A DNA stretch of 64,000 nucleotides from Rubeoparvulum massiliense (GCF_001049895.1 NZ_CVPE01000006.1:245008-309007); one strand, 5' to 3'. Positions 44,536 through 53,990 are shown, counted from the stretch's first letter. Notes: generated by a model not told the origin, from the sequence alone. Translations and numbers: made by a program.

Positions 44536-45231
44536 ATGAACGATACGATTCTATTGGTGGAGGATGACCCCTCAATTCGAGGCTTTGTCCGTCTGAACCT
44601 GCTGCGTCAAGGGTATGAGGTTCTAGAAGCAGAGACAGGTGAAAAGGCATTGGCGCTTCTGAGTTGTGGCAAGCCCATTCTCATCGCTGTACTCGATATT
44701 ATGCTACCTGGTATGGATGGGATTGAGGTATGTAAACAGCTGCGTAGTCAAGGTTATCAAATCGGGATTATGATGTTGACAGCCAAGACACAGGAATTAG
44801 ACAAGGTAGAAGGATTGTTAGCTGGCGCTGATGATTATATGACGAAGCCCTTCTCTCCGCTAGAATTTATGGCAAGAATCAAGGCACTGCAGCGGCGACT
44901 TCTCAATAATCAAAATGTGCTCTCCATAACGATCATCGAGTCAGGGCCTTTTACCTTGGACCAAAACGGGAAGAAGGTCTGGAAAAACAATACGGAGCTG
45001 GATCTAACGCCGACAGAATATGCTTTGATGAGACATTTCATGTTGAATAAGGGCATCGCCTTGAGTCGTAATGATCTCCTTGATGAAATCTGGGGTGTGA
45101 ATTACGTGGGAGATTATAAGGTGGTGGATGTGAACATTCGCCGCTTACGAAAAAAGATTGAGGATGATCCTTCTCAGCCCATATATATCGAAGCAATCTG
45201 GGGATTTGGTTACTGCTGGAGGGGTCAATGA
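44536..45231 (+). CDS. OmpR/PhoB-family response regulator
   Basis: This 231-residue protein has a receiver domain with acidic pair EDD, phosphoacceptor Asp in AVLDIMLPGMDG (about residue 54), Thr in MLTAKT and Lys in YMTKPFSP, then a winged-helix DNA-binding domain (DLTPTEYALMRHF, VVDVNIRRLRKKI). A perfect AAAGGAGGG site fixes the ATG at 44536. The stop overlaps the kinase start (ATGA). Confidence 0.93.
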   Translation: MNDTILLVEDDPSIRGFVRLNLLRQGYEVLEAETGEKALALLSCGKPILIAVLDIMLPGMDGIEVCKQLRSQGYQIGIMMLTAKTQELDKVEGLLAGADDYMTKPFSPLEFMARIKALQRRLLNNQNVLSITIIESGPFTLDQNGKKVWKNNTELDLTPTEYALMRHFMLNKGIALSRNDLLDEIWGVNYVGDYKVVDVNIRRLRKKIEDDPSQPIYIEAIWGFGYCWRGQ

Positions 45232-46661
45232 TGAAATTACGAAAGCTGAATCCCACTGGCAAGAAGGGGAATACCCTCCAATATCGCTTGGTCTTTCAAT
45301 ATACACTGATCATCCTGATCACCGTATCCCTCTTGGAAGGATTATTTCTCATCACCTTGCATCATTATTATTATCGAAGTATTGAAGAGCTGCTCCGGGA
45401 TCGGATGGAGAGTGCGCAGCAGCTCTATCGTCATCAGGTCTACTATCCCACCTTTACAGAGCGTTCCAGGATGATGATGAATCAAGTATCCAGCGATCCA
45501 GCCATTGAAATCCAATTTATTGATGGTAAAGGGAATTTCATCCTTAGTTCATCTGGCTTTGCAGTACAAGGGCTAGCGCTGATCGATGGGGAAGATGTGC
45601 GACAAGCTTTAAAAGGTGAGAGTAAGCTTGCCATATTTACAGATTCCCAATCTGGAGAGAGACAAATGGCTTTCGCCGCACCTCTGATTACAGAGAATCA
45701 TCTTGATGGGGTCATTCGCTATGTGACCTCGATTGATCAAGTGGATACAACCTATGGCAGGTTGGTGATCTGGGCCATTGCCATTGGCGGAATGGTGGTC
45801 CTCTTCGTCACCATCTTTAGCCGATTATTAGCACGATCCATTATCCGACCCATTGAAGAACTAACCCATGTGGCTAGTCAAATGGCGGAGGGGCGCTATT
45901 CATTACGAGCTTCGTATCCTCGGGAGGACGAGATTGGCAATCTAGCCCATACCTTAAATTATCTGGCCAAGGGGATTGTGAAAAGCAATCAGCTGAAGAA
46001 TGAATTCATCTCCTCCATCTCCCATGAATTAAGGACACCTCTCACTTCCATTAAAGGCTGGAGTGAAACCTTACTGCTCGGTGATCTGAAGGATGAAAGG
46101 GAGACGCGAACAGGCTTAGAAGTGATCGTGAAGGAGAGCAATCGCTTAACGGGTCTGGTTGAAGAATTACTGGACTTCTCCAAGCTACAGAGCCATCATC
46201 TAGAGATTGAGAAGGAGGAAGTGAATCTCCTCGATCTTCTTCACGATGTATATCGGCAATTTCAGACGCGGGCCCAGCAGCTCGGGATCACGTGGGTTGT
46301 TGCGCTACCATCAACGATTCCACCCATCATTGGTGATGAGAATCGTTTGAAGCAGGTCCTAATCAATGTAGTAGATAATGCCTTTAAGTTTAGTTCACGG
46401 GGTAGCCAAGTTCATTTCACTACGAATGTGGAGGAACAACAGATTCGGATTGAAATCAAAGATGAAGGGTGTGGCATCCCTCCATCTGAATTACCATATG
46501 TGTTTGAGAAGTTTTATAAAGGGGAAGCAAAGCAAGCAGGGAGTGGCCTAGGACTAGCCATTAGTGCAGAAATCATCCAACGTCATGGTGGTACCATCAC
46601 CGCCTCTAGTGATGGTCTGCACGGAACCTTGATTACCATACTACTTCCACTTCCACGTTAA
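45228..46661 (+). CDS. Sensor histidine kinase
   Basis: This 477-residue membrane kinase has membrane segments at about 25-47 and 183-205, an extracytoplasmic sensor domain between them and a HAMP domain. The phosphorylated His is in SISHELRTPLTSIKGW (about 268-283), and the catalytic ATPase boxes are NVVDNAFKFS, DEGCGIPPSELPYVFEKFY and GSGLGLAISAEI. It pairs with the preceding regulator. The signal is unknown, but the lipoprotein in the same operon is a candidate partner. Confidence 0.93.
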   Translation: MMKLRKLNPTGKKGNTLQYRLVFQYTLIILITVSLLEGLFLITLHHYYYRSIEELLRDRMESAQQLYRHQVYYPTFTERSRMMMNQVSSDPAIEIQFIDGKGNFILSSSGFAVQGLALIDGEDVRQALKGESKLAIFTDSQSGERQMAFAAPLITENHLDGVIRYVTSIDQVDTTYGRLVIWAIAIGGMVVLFVTIFSRLLARSIIRPIEELTHVASQMAEGRYSLRASYPREDEIGNLAHTLNYLAKGIVKSNQLKNEFISSISHELRTPLTSIKGWSETLLLGDLKDERETRTGLEVIVKESNRLTGLVEELLDFSKLQSHHLEIEKEEVNLLDLLHDVYRQFQTRAQQLGITWVVALPSTIPPIIGDENRLKQVLINVVDNAFKFSSRGSQVHFTTNVEEQQIRIEIKDEGCGIPPSELPYVFEKFYKGEAKQAGSGLGLAISAEIIQRHGGTITASSDGLHGTLITILLPLPR

Positions 46662-46697
46662 ATCCTTGTGAGGTTCAATCCTCTCAAGGATTATTTT
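46661..46697. terminator. Bidirectional terminator
   Basis: AATCCTTG-T-GAG and CTC-AAGGATT form a stem starting at the kinase stop codon, followed by ATTTTCTTTT. It is shared with the convergent yppC gene. Confidence 0.65.
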
Positions 46698-48010
46698 CTT
46701 TTCGGTGGATTGATCGTCACCATTTGCAGAAGATGATGGTAGTACTCATCAGTTACATCCACATCCTTCACAGAGATGGAATACTGAAACTGCAGAATGG
46801 CTGTAAGATCTTGAAACCACGGGCGCATGGTAGGGAAGTGATGCTGAGTATCCTCCCAGACTGCTTCTAAGGTGGGACTGTAGAGTGTGGGAAAGCCTTG
46901 CCTTGATGGACGATGATTACGTTTTGCACCTGAGGTGGTAAAAACCTGATGCCAGTAGTCTGCCCGCGAACCAGTATGGGGCTGGGACTGTACAAAGTGA
47001 CTGATAGCATCCGTAAGCTCTTTATTGGAGAAAAGCAGAGCATAGAGCATCCTTCCTGTCTCGATGCGTTCTTCAAGCTGCGCAAACTGGGTGACTACTC
47101 GTCCTACTAGAGGACGCCAAATCGGAGTCATATCGCGGTCTTGTTGCTCTGAATTCAATGGAAAGAGTAAGTAGTTAAAATGGAGCCATTCCTGCAAATG
47201 AAAAAGCAAGGAGTGAAGGATCTCCTTGTAAGGTGAAATGGTCAGTACATTGGTTTCTATCACATTCTGCTCATTGATAATCAAAGCGACGGTTAATACG
47301 GATGAGGCTGTTCGAGCAGTTTCTGCTCCTCCTGCTTCTTCCACTCCTTCCCTTTGCAATCTCGAAACACTCCAAAAGGATTCCCAGATGGGATGCATGA
47401 AGGGGGAGACCTGAAAATAGGGGAGAAGGTGAAAATAGGAGCGCTGGTGCTCCATACTTTTGGCATAGAGCAAGAGCTGAGGATATGCATCATAGAAGAT
47501 CAGGGCATTACAGCGTTCTAAAAGGCGATAAAAATTGAAGCGCTGCTGAGCAGTGAGAAAAGCACCACTTAAATCTCCATGTAGGTCTGTCATATTCCAG
47601 CCCCCATTCCGAGAAACCATATGAGCAAGTAGTGCCCAATGGATTTCTGGAAATTGCAAATAAAACCGCACATAGGCAGCCGTTCTAGTTACATTATTAC
47701 GATTGGCACGATCTCGTTCTTTGTCAATCTCTGCAAGAATACGTCGCTCTTCAGGATTGAGAGAAGTATGTTCAGGAGTAATCGTATTCCTTAATACCCC
47801 ATGCAATACTGATTTTAGTTGCTGCTGGAGCTGCTGAATCTCTCGTTGAAAGAGCTTCACCTCCCCAGGGAGGTGGGTTATCTTCATGTGGTGAAAGGAT
47901 GGCAAATTTGGTAGAGTGAGGGGAGAGTGCTGAGGCTTTTTGAACCAAGGCAACATTTTCAAGATTCGCCTTACGATCAATTGGCTCCATTGGACAATAT
48001 ATGAGCGCAT
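46691..48010 (-). CDS. DUF2515 family protein (YppC-like)
   Basis: This 439-residue protein has the conserved family core NNVTRTAAYVRFYLQFPEIH, then WALLAHMVSRNGGWNMTDLHGD (about 105-150). The rest is helical with many aromatic residues. YppC proteins occur across Bacillus without known function. The ATG has AAAGGGAGGAAGGAG-type sequence upstream. The gene stands alone, divergent from sfsA. Confidence 0.8.
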   Translation of the reverse strand: MRSYIVQWSQLIVRRILKMLPWFKKPQHSPLTLPNLPSFHHMKITHLPGEVKLFQREIQQLQQQLKSVLHGVLRNTITPEHTSLNPEERRILAEIDKERDRANRNNVTRTAAYVRFYLQFPEIHWALLAHMVSRNGGWNMTDLHGDLSGAFLTAQQRFNFYRLLERCNALIFYDAYPQLLLYAKSMEHQRSYFHLLPYFQVSPFMHPIWESFWSVSRLQREGVEEAGGAETARTASSVLTVALIINEQNVIETNVLTISPYKEILHSLLFHLQEWLHFNYLLFPLNSEQQDRDMTPIWRPLVGRVVTQFAQLEERIETGRMLYALLFSNKELTDAISHFVQSQPHTGSRADYWHQVFTTSGAKRNHRPSRQGFPTLYSPTLEAVWEDTQHHFPTMRPWFQDLTAILQFQYSISVKDVDVTDEYYHHLLQMVTINPPKRK

Positions 48011-48068
48011 CTCCTTCCTCCCTTTACAAATAAAATGAGTAAAAACTTGAATTAAGGAGTGGAATACA

Positions 48069-48836
48069 TTGCTATCATTACCCTATCCACAAGCTTTACA
48101 TGCTGCACGTTTTCTTAGCCGACCTAATCGTTTCCTGCTACTTTGTGAGTTACTTGAAGCAGCAGATGAGAGCGGGACAGTGGTAGAGGTGCATCTTCCT
48201 GATCCTGGTCGTCTCAAGGAGTTGCTTCTACCCGGTGCTTCCATTTGGTTATTGCCAGTTGATAAGCCCGGTCGCAGAACACAGTGGTCAGCCGCGCTGG
48301 TGGCTACGCCAGACGGAAAGCAAATGGTTTCCCTCGATTCTACCTTACCCAATCGTTTAGTAGAACTTGCATTACAGAAACAAGAAATTGCAGAGCTTGC
48401 TGATTGGTCTTTCGTGAGTCGTGAATATACCATGGGCGATTCTCGCTGGGATTTTTTGTTGGCTCATCCTGATGGGCGGAAGCTGGCGTTAGAGGTGAAA
48501 AGCGTTACCCTCGCAGAGAAGGGAATCGGTTTGTTTCCCGATGCAGTAACAGCACGGGGGACCAAGCATGTACAGGAGTTAAGTCAGATCGCACAACAGG
48601 ATGGCTGGGAAGCTGCACTCCTTTTTGTCATCCAACGATCCGATGTTAATGAAGTACGCCCAGCATCTCATATTGATCCTGTTTTTGCAGCCACATTAGC
48701 GAAGGCCAAGGCTTCAGGGGTTCATATCTTCGCCCATCGCTGCAGCATCCATCTCGATGCCATTCACCTTGAAGGTTCTGTGCCTGTGGTGATTGAAGGA
48801 GGTGAAGAAAATTGCACCCATGGAGATCAGGATTGA
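48069..48836 (+). CDS. sfsA: SfsA family DNA-binding nuclease-like protein
   Basis: This 255-residue protein has the N-terminal OB-like part (RPNRFLLLCELLEA, then VHLPDPGRLKELLLPGA) and the nuclease-like domain with DSTLPNRLVELAL and SRWDFLLAHPDGRKLALEVK (about 140-160), where Asp, Glu and Lys would bind metal. It is annotated historically as sugar fermentation stimulation protein. The start is TTG, with AGGAGTGG about 9 bases upstream. It overlaps the TPR gene by 25 bases. Confidence 0.88.
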   Translation: MLSLPYPQALHAARFLSRPNRFLLLCELLEAADESGTVVEVHLPDPGRLKELLLPGASIWLLPVDKPGRRTQWSAALVATPDGKQMVSLDSTLPNRLVELALQKQEIAELADWSFVSREYTMGDSRWDFLLAHPDGRKLALEVKSVTLAEKGIGLFPDAVTARGTKHVQELSQIAQQDGWEAALLFVIQRSDVNEVRPASHIDPVFAATLAKAKASGVHIFAHRCSIHLDAIHLEGSVPVVIEGGEENCTHGDQD

Positions 48837-49312
48837 AAGAAGCCCTTCAATTGCGAGAGCAAGGTGAATTATTAAACGCCATAGCACTCCTGCAACAGTT
48901 AATTCATACATATCCAGAGCAAGATCCATTGTTATATTATGAGCTTGCTTCAAACTATGACCGTTTAGGGGAGGAAAAAACTGCGATCCCTTATTATCAT
49001 CAAGCCATTGAACAAGGCTTAGCCGGAGAAGAACGGTGGAAAGCCTTCGTTCAATTAGGAAGCTCCTATCGTGCTATCGGTGATTATGAAAAGGCTAATC
49101 ATGTCATACAACAAGGGCTGGAGGAGTTCCCCAATCATGGAGCATTACGAGTTTTTTATGCAATCACCGCTTATAATCAAGGAAAGATGAAGGATGCAAT
49201 GACTGTGCTATTAGATCTTCTTCTCCATTTCACCAATGATCCAACCATTCTTCAATATCAAAAAGCATTACAGTTCTATTGTGAACATATTGATGAAACA
49301 TGGACATCGTAA
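48812..49312 (+). CDS. Tetratricopeptide-repeat protein
   Basis: This 166-residue soluble protein has three to four TPR-like helical hairpins, such as LLYYELASNYDRLGEEKTAI, AFVQLGSSYRAIGDYEKAN and RVFYAITAYNQGKMKDAM. It would be a protein-interaction scaffold. The TTG start follows AGGAGG by 8 bases inside sfsA, so the two genes are coupled. Confidence 0.8.
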   Translation: MHPWRSGLKEALQLREQGELLNAIALLQQLIHTYPEQDPLLYYELASNYDRLGEEKTAIPYYHQAIEQGLAGEERWKAFVQLGSSYRAIGDYEKANHVIQQGLEEFPNHGALRVFYAITAYNQGKMKDAMTVLLDLLLHFTNDPTILQYQKALQFYCEHIDETWTS

Positions 49313-49370
49313 CACAGTAGATCTATATTACTTATGTGCTTGAAGCTGCAAAAATATATTTATCAAAAAG

Positions 49371-49411
49371 TAAGGTTCAGAAGGAGTGAATCGCTCCTGC
49401 TGAACCTTACC
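49371..49411. terminator. Bidirectional terminator
   Basis: AAGGTTCAG-AGGAG and CTCCT-CTGAACCTT form a strong stem between the convergent TPR (+) and methyltransferase (-) genes. Confidence 0.75.
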
Positions 49412-49437
49412 TTACTTCATGTACAGATGCTTCATTT

Positions 49438-50193
49438 CTATGGTTTGATTGCTTCGTAGGTGATCATCTCATGGGAATCAACAGGCTCTTTACCATATTG
49501 ATAGCCACCTGATCGTGTAATCTGCGTGAAGCCAATGCTTTTTAAGATCATCTGGAATTCCTCCATACCATACCAGCGGATGGGCAAGCGTTGTAGCTCC
49601 GTTTCAATCAGCTTGCCTTTACACCATTTCTCATAACGGAGATAGCTAATGTTCTTCTGCTGTAAGAGATCTACCTCTACTAACGTGGTTTCCAGGGTGA
49701 TCAATTCCTTCTCAGGTGTAATCCAGGATCGTGTGGTTCGTTGATTGATTGTAAATTCTTCAGGAATAAAGAGGTCAAGAATGAGCCGTCCACCAGGCTG
49801 TAGATGATGATAGAAGGAGTCTAAGACTTGTAAGGCATCTTCACGATCTTCAAGGAGTTGAAAGGAACCTGCAGGGATAATGATGGCACCATATTGATGA
49901 GGAAGGGAGAGCGACTGCATATCCTCTTCATAGAGCATCGGCTGTAAGCCCAGCTCTGCACATCGTGCTTTACAGGAGGCTAACATCTCACTCGAGTTAT
50001 CTACACCATCAACGATCAAACCAGCTTCCAATAGGGGGATGAGCATACGCCCAGAGCCTACTGCCACTTCAAGAATACGCTTTTTCATACCACGGAGCCG
50101 CTCTTGATAATACTCAACATCTTTAAATGAATGCCCCAATGGCTTATCCAAATCATATACCGCTGTTGCTAGTTTACTGTAACTCGTAAACAT
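49438..50193 (-). CDS. Class I SAM-dependent methyltransferase
   Basis: This 251-residue protein has SAM-binding motif I ILEVAVGSGRMLIPLLEAG (about 40-58), the acidic ribose-binding VDGVDNSSEML and motif IV-like AIIIPAGSFQLL. The substrate is unknown. The start is the ATG at 50193 with AAGGGG 8 bases upstream; the GTG at 50202 is too close to that site. Confidence 0.85.
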   Translation of the reverse strand: MFTSYSKLATAVYDLDKPLGHSFKDVEYYQERLRGMKKRILEVAVGSGRMLIPLLEAGLIVDGVDNSSEMLASCKARCAELGLQPMLYEEDMQSLSLPHQYGAIIIPAGSFQLLEDREDALQVLDSFYHHLQPGGRLILDLFIPEEFTINQRTTRSWITPEKELITLETTLVEVDLLQQKNISYLRYEKWCKGKLIETELQRLPIRWYGMEEFQMILKSIGFTQITRSGGYQYGKEPVDSHEMITYEAIKP

Positions 50194-50383
50194 CTCATTC
50201 ACCCCTTGTTCAACATTCTATATGGAACCTCTCTTCATGCCAGATCTTTCTTCACGCTAGAACATTCTCCTTTGCGACTAAGCTACTCTTTTTTTAATAT
50301 GGATTCGACTATTTACCCACAATCTAGAGGGTTCTGCATTCCGATTCTCGAAGTAAATTGGTAACAACTCGAGGGGGATGGAC

Positions 50384-51700
50384 ATGATGAAACAATGGTC
50401 CCAATTGGAAGAACAGGTAGAACGGTTCATGGAGGAAGAGCAGGTTCCTGGACTCGCCATTGCCATATCTCAAAATGGTGAGGTGATTTACAAGCATGGC
50501 TTTGGTTATGGAGAGCTTGCTAGGAAGGAGCCAGTGACGCCAGAGACGATCTTTGGCATCGCTTCTGTAAGTAAATCCTTCACAGCCTTAGCTACGATGC
50601 AATTGGTTGAAGCGGGGCAATTATCTGTGGAGGATCCTGTGATTCACTATTTGCCACAGTATCAATTAGCCGGTCAGCCGGAGATGGAAAAGATTCAGAT
50701 TCACCATCTCTTATCTCATTCCACCGGCGTAGCACCTGTGAAGCGCCGGGAGGAGACGCTTTATTTCTCTGAGCAAATTCAGTATCTATCCAGCGATGAG
50801 ATCGAAATCTTAGGTGAACCAGGCCAATATTTTAGTTATTGCAATGATACCTTTCTCTTATTAGGGGCGATCATCGAGAAGCTGTCAGGACAGTCTTTTC
50901 GCCGTTATATGACGAGAAAAATCTTGGATCCCCTAGGTATGAATCGAACTACCTATAGTTTAGAGGAAGTAGCACGCTTCACCAATGTGAGCACACCCTT
51001 TGAAAAGAATCCAGCAACCAAAGCAGTAGAACCAGTACCATGGCCTACCCTAGGAATCTATGAGGTAGGGGGAGGGATTCGCTCCAATGTCCTAGACCTA
51101 TTGGCTTATGGTGAGGTATATGTCAATGCTAAGCATTGCGAGGAAAAACTTCAGCTTAGCCCAAAGACCCTGCAACAAATGTGGACACCCTATATTCCTG
51201 TTGGTGAGCACCAAAACTATGGGTATGCCTTAGAAATAACCGCTGACTATCATGGCTATACCCTCGTTGAACATGGTGGTGGGCAACCTGGTGTTTCATC
51301 TAACTTTGGCTTTGTTCCCGAAGCAGGCTTGGTGGTAGCAGTACTATGTAATCTATCTGCTGTACCTATTCGAAAAATCTGGCTGGCTACTGTTCATGCA
51401 GCTTTGGGTCTCTCGATGGAACAGAATGATCCCATCGCTCCATCATATCAGCTGATGGATGTTGAATTACACTCCCTCCTCGGTAGATATACATCTGCAG
51501 AAGGTAGTTCCCTTATACTTTATCAAGATAGTAAGAAGCTCATGGCAGCAGTAGATGAACAAGTCTATCCTGTTCGTCCCGTTGCAAAGGATCAGGTGCT
51601 GCTAGAACCAATGGAGAAGCCTGTTCATTTTTACCTCAATGAAGCAGGGCAAGCATGGGCTGCTTTCCTAGGTATGCGAATGTTAAAGCGACGCTCATAG
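50384..51700 (+). CDS. Cytoplasmic beta-lactamase-fold serine hydrolase
   Basis: This 438-residue class C/penicillin-binding-like hydrolase has the catalytic SVSKS (SxxK, about residue 64), YCN as the second motif (in FSYCNDTFLLLG) and HGG in place of KTG (VEHGGGQPGVSS). No signal peptide is visible, so it may act inside the cell as an esterase or peptidase. GAGGGGG lies 6 bases before the ATG at 50384. A second, membrane-anchored member lies 0.9 kb downstream. Confidence 0.85.
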   Translation: MMKQWSQLEEQVERFMEEEQVPGLAIAISQNGEVIYKHGFGYGELARKEPVTPETIFGIASVSKSFTALATMQLVEAGQLSVEDPVIHYLPQYQLAGQPEMEKIQIHHLLSHSTGVAPVKRREETLYFSEQIQYLSSDEIEILGEPGQYFSYCNDTFLLLGAIIEKLSGQSFRRYMTRKILDPLGMNRTTYSLEEVARFTNVSTPFEKNPATKAVEPVPWPTLGIYEVGGGIRSNVLDLLAYGEVYVNAKHCEEKLQLSPKTLQQMWTPYIPVGEHQNYGYALEITADYHGYTLVEHGGGQPGVSSNFGFVPEAGLVVAVLCNLSAVPIRKIWLATVHAALGLSMEQNDPIAPSYQLMDVELHSLLGRYTSAEGSSLILYQDSKKLMAAVDEQVYPVRPVAKDQVLLEPMEKPVHFYLNEAGQAWAAFLGMRMLKRRS

Positions 51701-51736
51701 ATAATACAGTAGCATAAGCAGTTAGGGGGTCTTAAG

Positions 51737-52546
51737 ATGGAACCATTACTACGAATTCGTGATATTCAAAGGCTGATCCACGAGCAAGAGTTGAATGCTC
51801 AATTGAAGCAGGATTACTTCTTAAAGCTGGTGGAAGAAATAGGTTCATTAGCAAACACATTACAAGCTGATCGCGATCAATTATCTGGTCACTATCCGTT
51901 TCAAGGAACCGGCAACGCGAAGCAGATCGATACTGATCTTGCAGCGATTCTCTATTATCTCTTAGCACTAGCCGATGTTTATGGGATCGATCTAGAAGAG
52001 CGTATTCTGCAAATGATCAGTAGGAACTTGTTAGAAACTACGAATCAGAATACGAATCGAGGCTTCATGACAAAAATAGTAGAGAGTCGTGATGAGAAGA
52101 TCAATGTACAAGAAAAGAGCTCCCCGTTAACGAAAGAAGCTTTCGCAGAGCGAATGAAGGAAGCCGTTCAAGCTGTTCATGGCTGTTCAGTCTCTCTTAT
52201 CGAGGAGCCACAGGGCTTTATTCTATATAATCAATACGGACATTCTTGGGGGCAGGTCTCGATCTATGAGAGGAAGCTCTCCATTAACCTTGAGCTATAT
52301 CCAGGAAGATATCAGCTCCATGAGTTGGCAAGAAGATTGGAGCTTCCCGAACGGAGACGGGGCAGGGAATCAAGTTTTACATTCCGTACTACTGAGAAAA
52401 CACCACCCTATTTCGATTCCCTTGATATTACACTCTTCCAAGATTACTTTTCCTTGGAGAATAGAGAAAGAATGGAGAATCTTTTAGTGCTGATTAACGA
52501 AGCTGCTCAGCATAGTGATTTTAAATATCGTTCAACAAGCAGATAG
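51737..52546 (+). CDS. MazG-like domain protein with unknown C-terminal extension
   Basis: In this 269-residue protein, residues 1-95 look like a MazG-type all-alpha NTP pyrophosphohydrolase: KLVEEIGSLANTL and DLAAILYYLLALADVYGIDL. The second motif normally reads ExxD, and here the Glu and Asp equivalents are Thr/Asp and Ile/Ala, so metal binding may be impaired. Residues 100-269 form an unrecognised domain. It lies between two serine hydrolases and ends 9 bases before the second. Confidence 0.6.
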   Translation: MEPLLRIRDIQRLIHEQELNAQLKQDYFLKLVEEIGSLANTLQADRDQLSGHYPFQGTGNAKQIDTDLAAILYYLLALADVYGIDLEERILQMISRNLLETTNQNTNRGFMTKIVESRDEKINVQEKSSPLTKEAFAERMKEAVQAVHGCSVSLIEEPQGFILYNQYGHSWGQVSIYERKLSINLELYPGRYQLHELARRLELPERRRGRESSFTFRTTEKTPPYFDSLDITLFQDYFSLENRERMENLLVLINEAAQHSDFKYRSTSR

Positions 52547-52555
52547 GGTGATGAT

Positions 52556-53713
52556 GTGAAACGAATGAAAACGCTAGGCTTAATTATGATTATTGGCATT
52601 GCTTTGGTGTTTTTTTTCCTAGTTCGTAGTGCTCCACCGCCTACTTACCTTCCTACTATAAGTCATTATCCCGCTGGAACATTGGAGGGTCAGCTGGAGG
52701 GGGAACTTCTTCAGGTGATCAATGAAATGGGGATACCTGGGCTCCAATTGACCATTATTCTGGAAGATGTAGAGTACAACCTTGCTTTGGGAACCATGGA
52801 TTATCAGCGAGAGCATGCGATCACATCAGAGCATATCTTAAGGATGGGTAGCGTATCCAAAGTGTATACAGCTGTCTTGGTGATGAAGCTGGTGGAAGCA
52901 GGTCATCTAGGTTTAGATGATTCAATTGATCAATGGTTTCCCAAGATCCCTCATGCCAATCAAATTACCATTCGTCAGCTTTTAAATCATACCAGTGGTA
53001 TCTCCAATTATACGGAGAATATTTGGTTTCAATTGGAGACTGTTTCTTCTTCAAAACGCTTTTTCACTACTGATGATCTCTTGAATTATCTAGTAGAGGG
53101 AAAGCCCGATTTCTCACCTGGGGAGGAATATAGATATTCCAATTCTAACTATCTATTATTAGGATTGATTGCGGAAAAGAGCACAGGAATTCCCTATCCT
53201 CAACTACTACATCAGCTGCTGCTTCAGCCCCTCCACTTACAGCATACCGTTCTTCTTCCCTATGATGAGACGCCACGAGAATTGATTAGTGGGTATGATC
53301 GAGATTTATTACCCCTGGGTCCCCATACAATCAAACCGTATAATACAGCCTGGGCAAGTGCTGCCTATTCTGCAGGGGGCATAGCGTCTACCTCCGCAGA
53401 GATGGCTCAGTTCATGCATGGTGTTTTTCATAAGCACGCGGTAATAGGCAAAAAAAGCATTGAGGAGATGATGCAGTTCCAGCCATTCCTTGAGGAGGAT
53501 ATTCCTGAGCAAACAGGATATGGTCTTGGATTACGTGAGTTGATGATCGATGGTCATCGCTTGATTGGACATACGGGAACCATCCCCGGTTTTGGCGCAG
53601 CTACCTTCTACGAGCCTGAAACTGGTACCACTATCGCATTTTTAGGAAATATCTCTTTTCTTGATCAAATTGGGCTGCTACAGACTGTTTTGGAGACGTT
53701 GAAACACTCATGA
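52556..53713 (+). CDS. Membrane-anchored beta-lactamase-fold serine hydrolase
   Basis: This 385-residue protein has an N-terminal membrane anchor (about 6-23) and an extracytoplasmic domain with SVSK (about 98-101), YSNSNYLLLG and HTGTIPGFG, the SxxK, YxN and HTG motifs of DD-peptidase-like hydrolases. It may act on peptidoglycan peptides or other extracellular esters or amides. The start is GTG, with AGGGTG about 7 bases upstream. The stop codon lies inside a 13-bp perfect palindrome. Confidence 0.85.
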   Translation: MKRMKTLGLIMIIGIALVFFFLVRSAPPPTYLPTISHYPAGTLEGQLEGELLQVINEMGIPGLQLTIILEDVEYNLALGTMDYQREHAITSEHILRMGSVSKVYTAVLVMKLVEAGHLGLDDSIDQWFPKIPHANQITIRQLLNHTSGISNYTENIWFQLETVSSSKRFFTTDDLLNYLVEGKPDFSPGEEYRYSNSNYLLLGLIAEKSTGIPYPQLLHQLLLQPLHLQHTVLLPYDETPRELISGYDRDLLPLGPHTIKPYNTAWASAAYSAGGIASTSAEMAQFMHGVFHKHAVIGKKSIEEMMQFQPFLEEDIPEQTGYGLGLRELMIDGHRLIGHTGTIPGFGAATFYEPETGTTIAFLGNISFLDQIGLLQTVLETLKHS

Positions 53714-53730
53714 CTGAAGTCATGAGTGTT
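53703..53730. repeat. Perfect palindrome related to the IS605 left end, possible terminator
   Basis: AACACTCATGACT and AGTCATGAGTGTT are separated by two bases. The sequence resembles GAACACTCGTGACTTCTGTCATGAG at the left end of the IS605 remnant (61548). It contains the stop of the upstream hydrolase gene, and no T tract follows. Confidence 0.5.
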
Positions 53731-53765
53731 CTCGGTTAATCCAAAAAGTATCAACTAAACGAGAA

Positions 53766-53990
53766 TTACCCAAAGTAGCTGTCGTTCACATGACTGACGG
53801 TCATGGCTCCACCGCCAATGGCCATTACCATAAGTACAAGGGGAATTGCACCTTCTATTCCCAATGCAGGAAGCAAGAGAGCCATAAGTGAGGATGTGAC
53901 AACCAGGGAAGTTGTACTAGAGCCTTGCGCAGATTTCAGGGCAGCGGCAATGTTATATGAGTCCAGTGCGATGACGATTTTCACAACCAA
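53766..53990 (-). pseudogene. Glycerate kinase/GntP-permease fusion relic
   Basis: The 74-residue frame begins VVKIVIALDSY, the N-terminal signature of glycerate kinases (KIVIAPDSFKGS). It then switches at once to a GntP-family gluconate permease C-terminus: ALKSAQGSSTTSLVVTSSLM and GGGAMTVSHVNDSYF. glxK and gntP genes are often adjacent, so one large deletion probably removed the rest of both. It ends one residue after SYF, where permeases continue with another helix. It is not expected to be functional. Confidence 0.65.
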
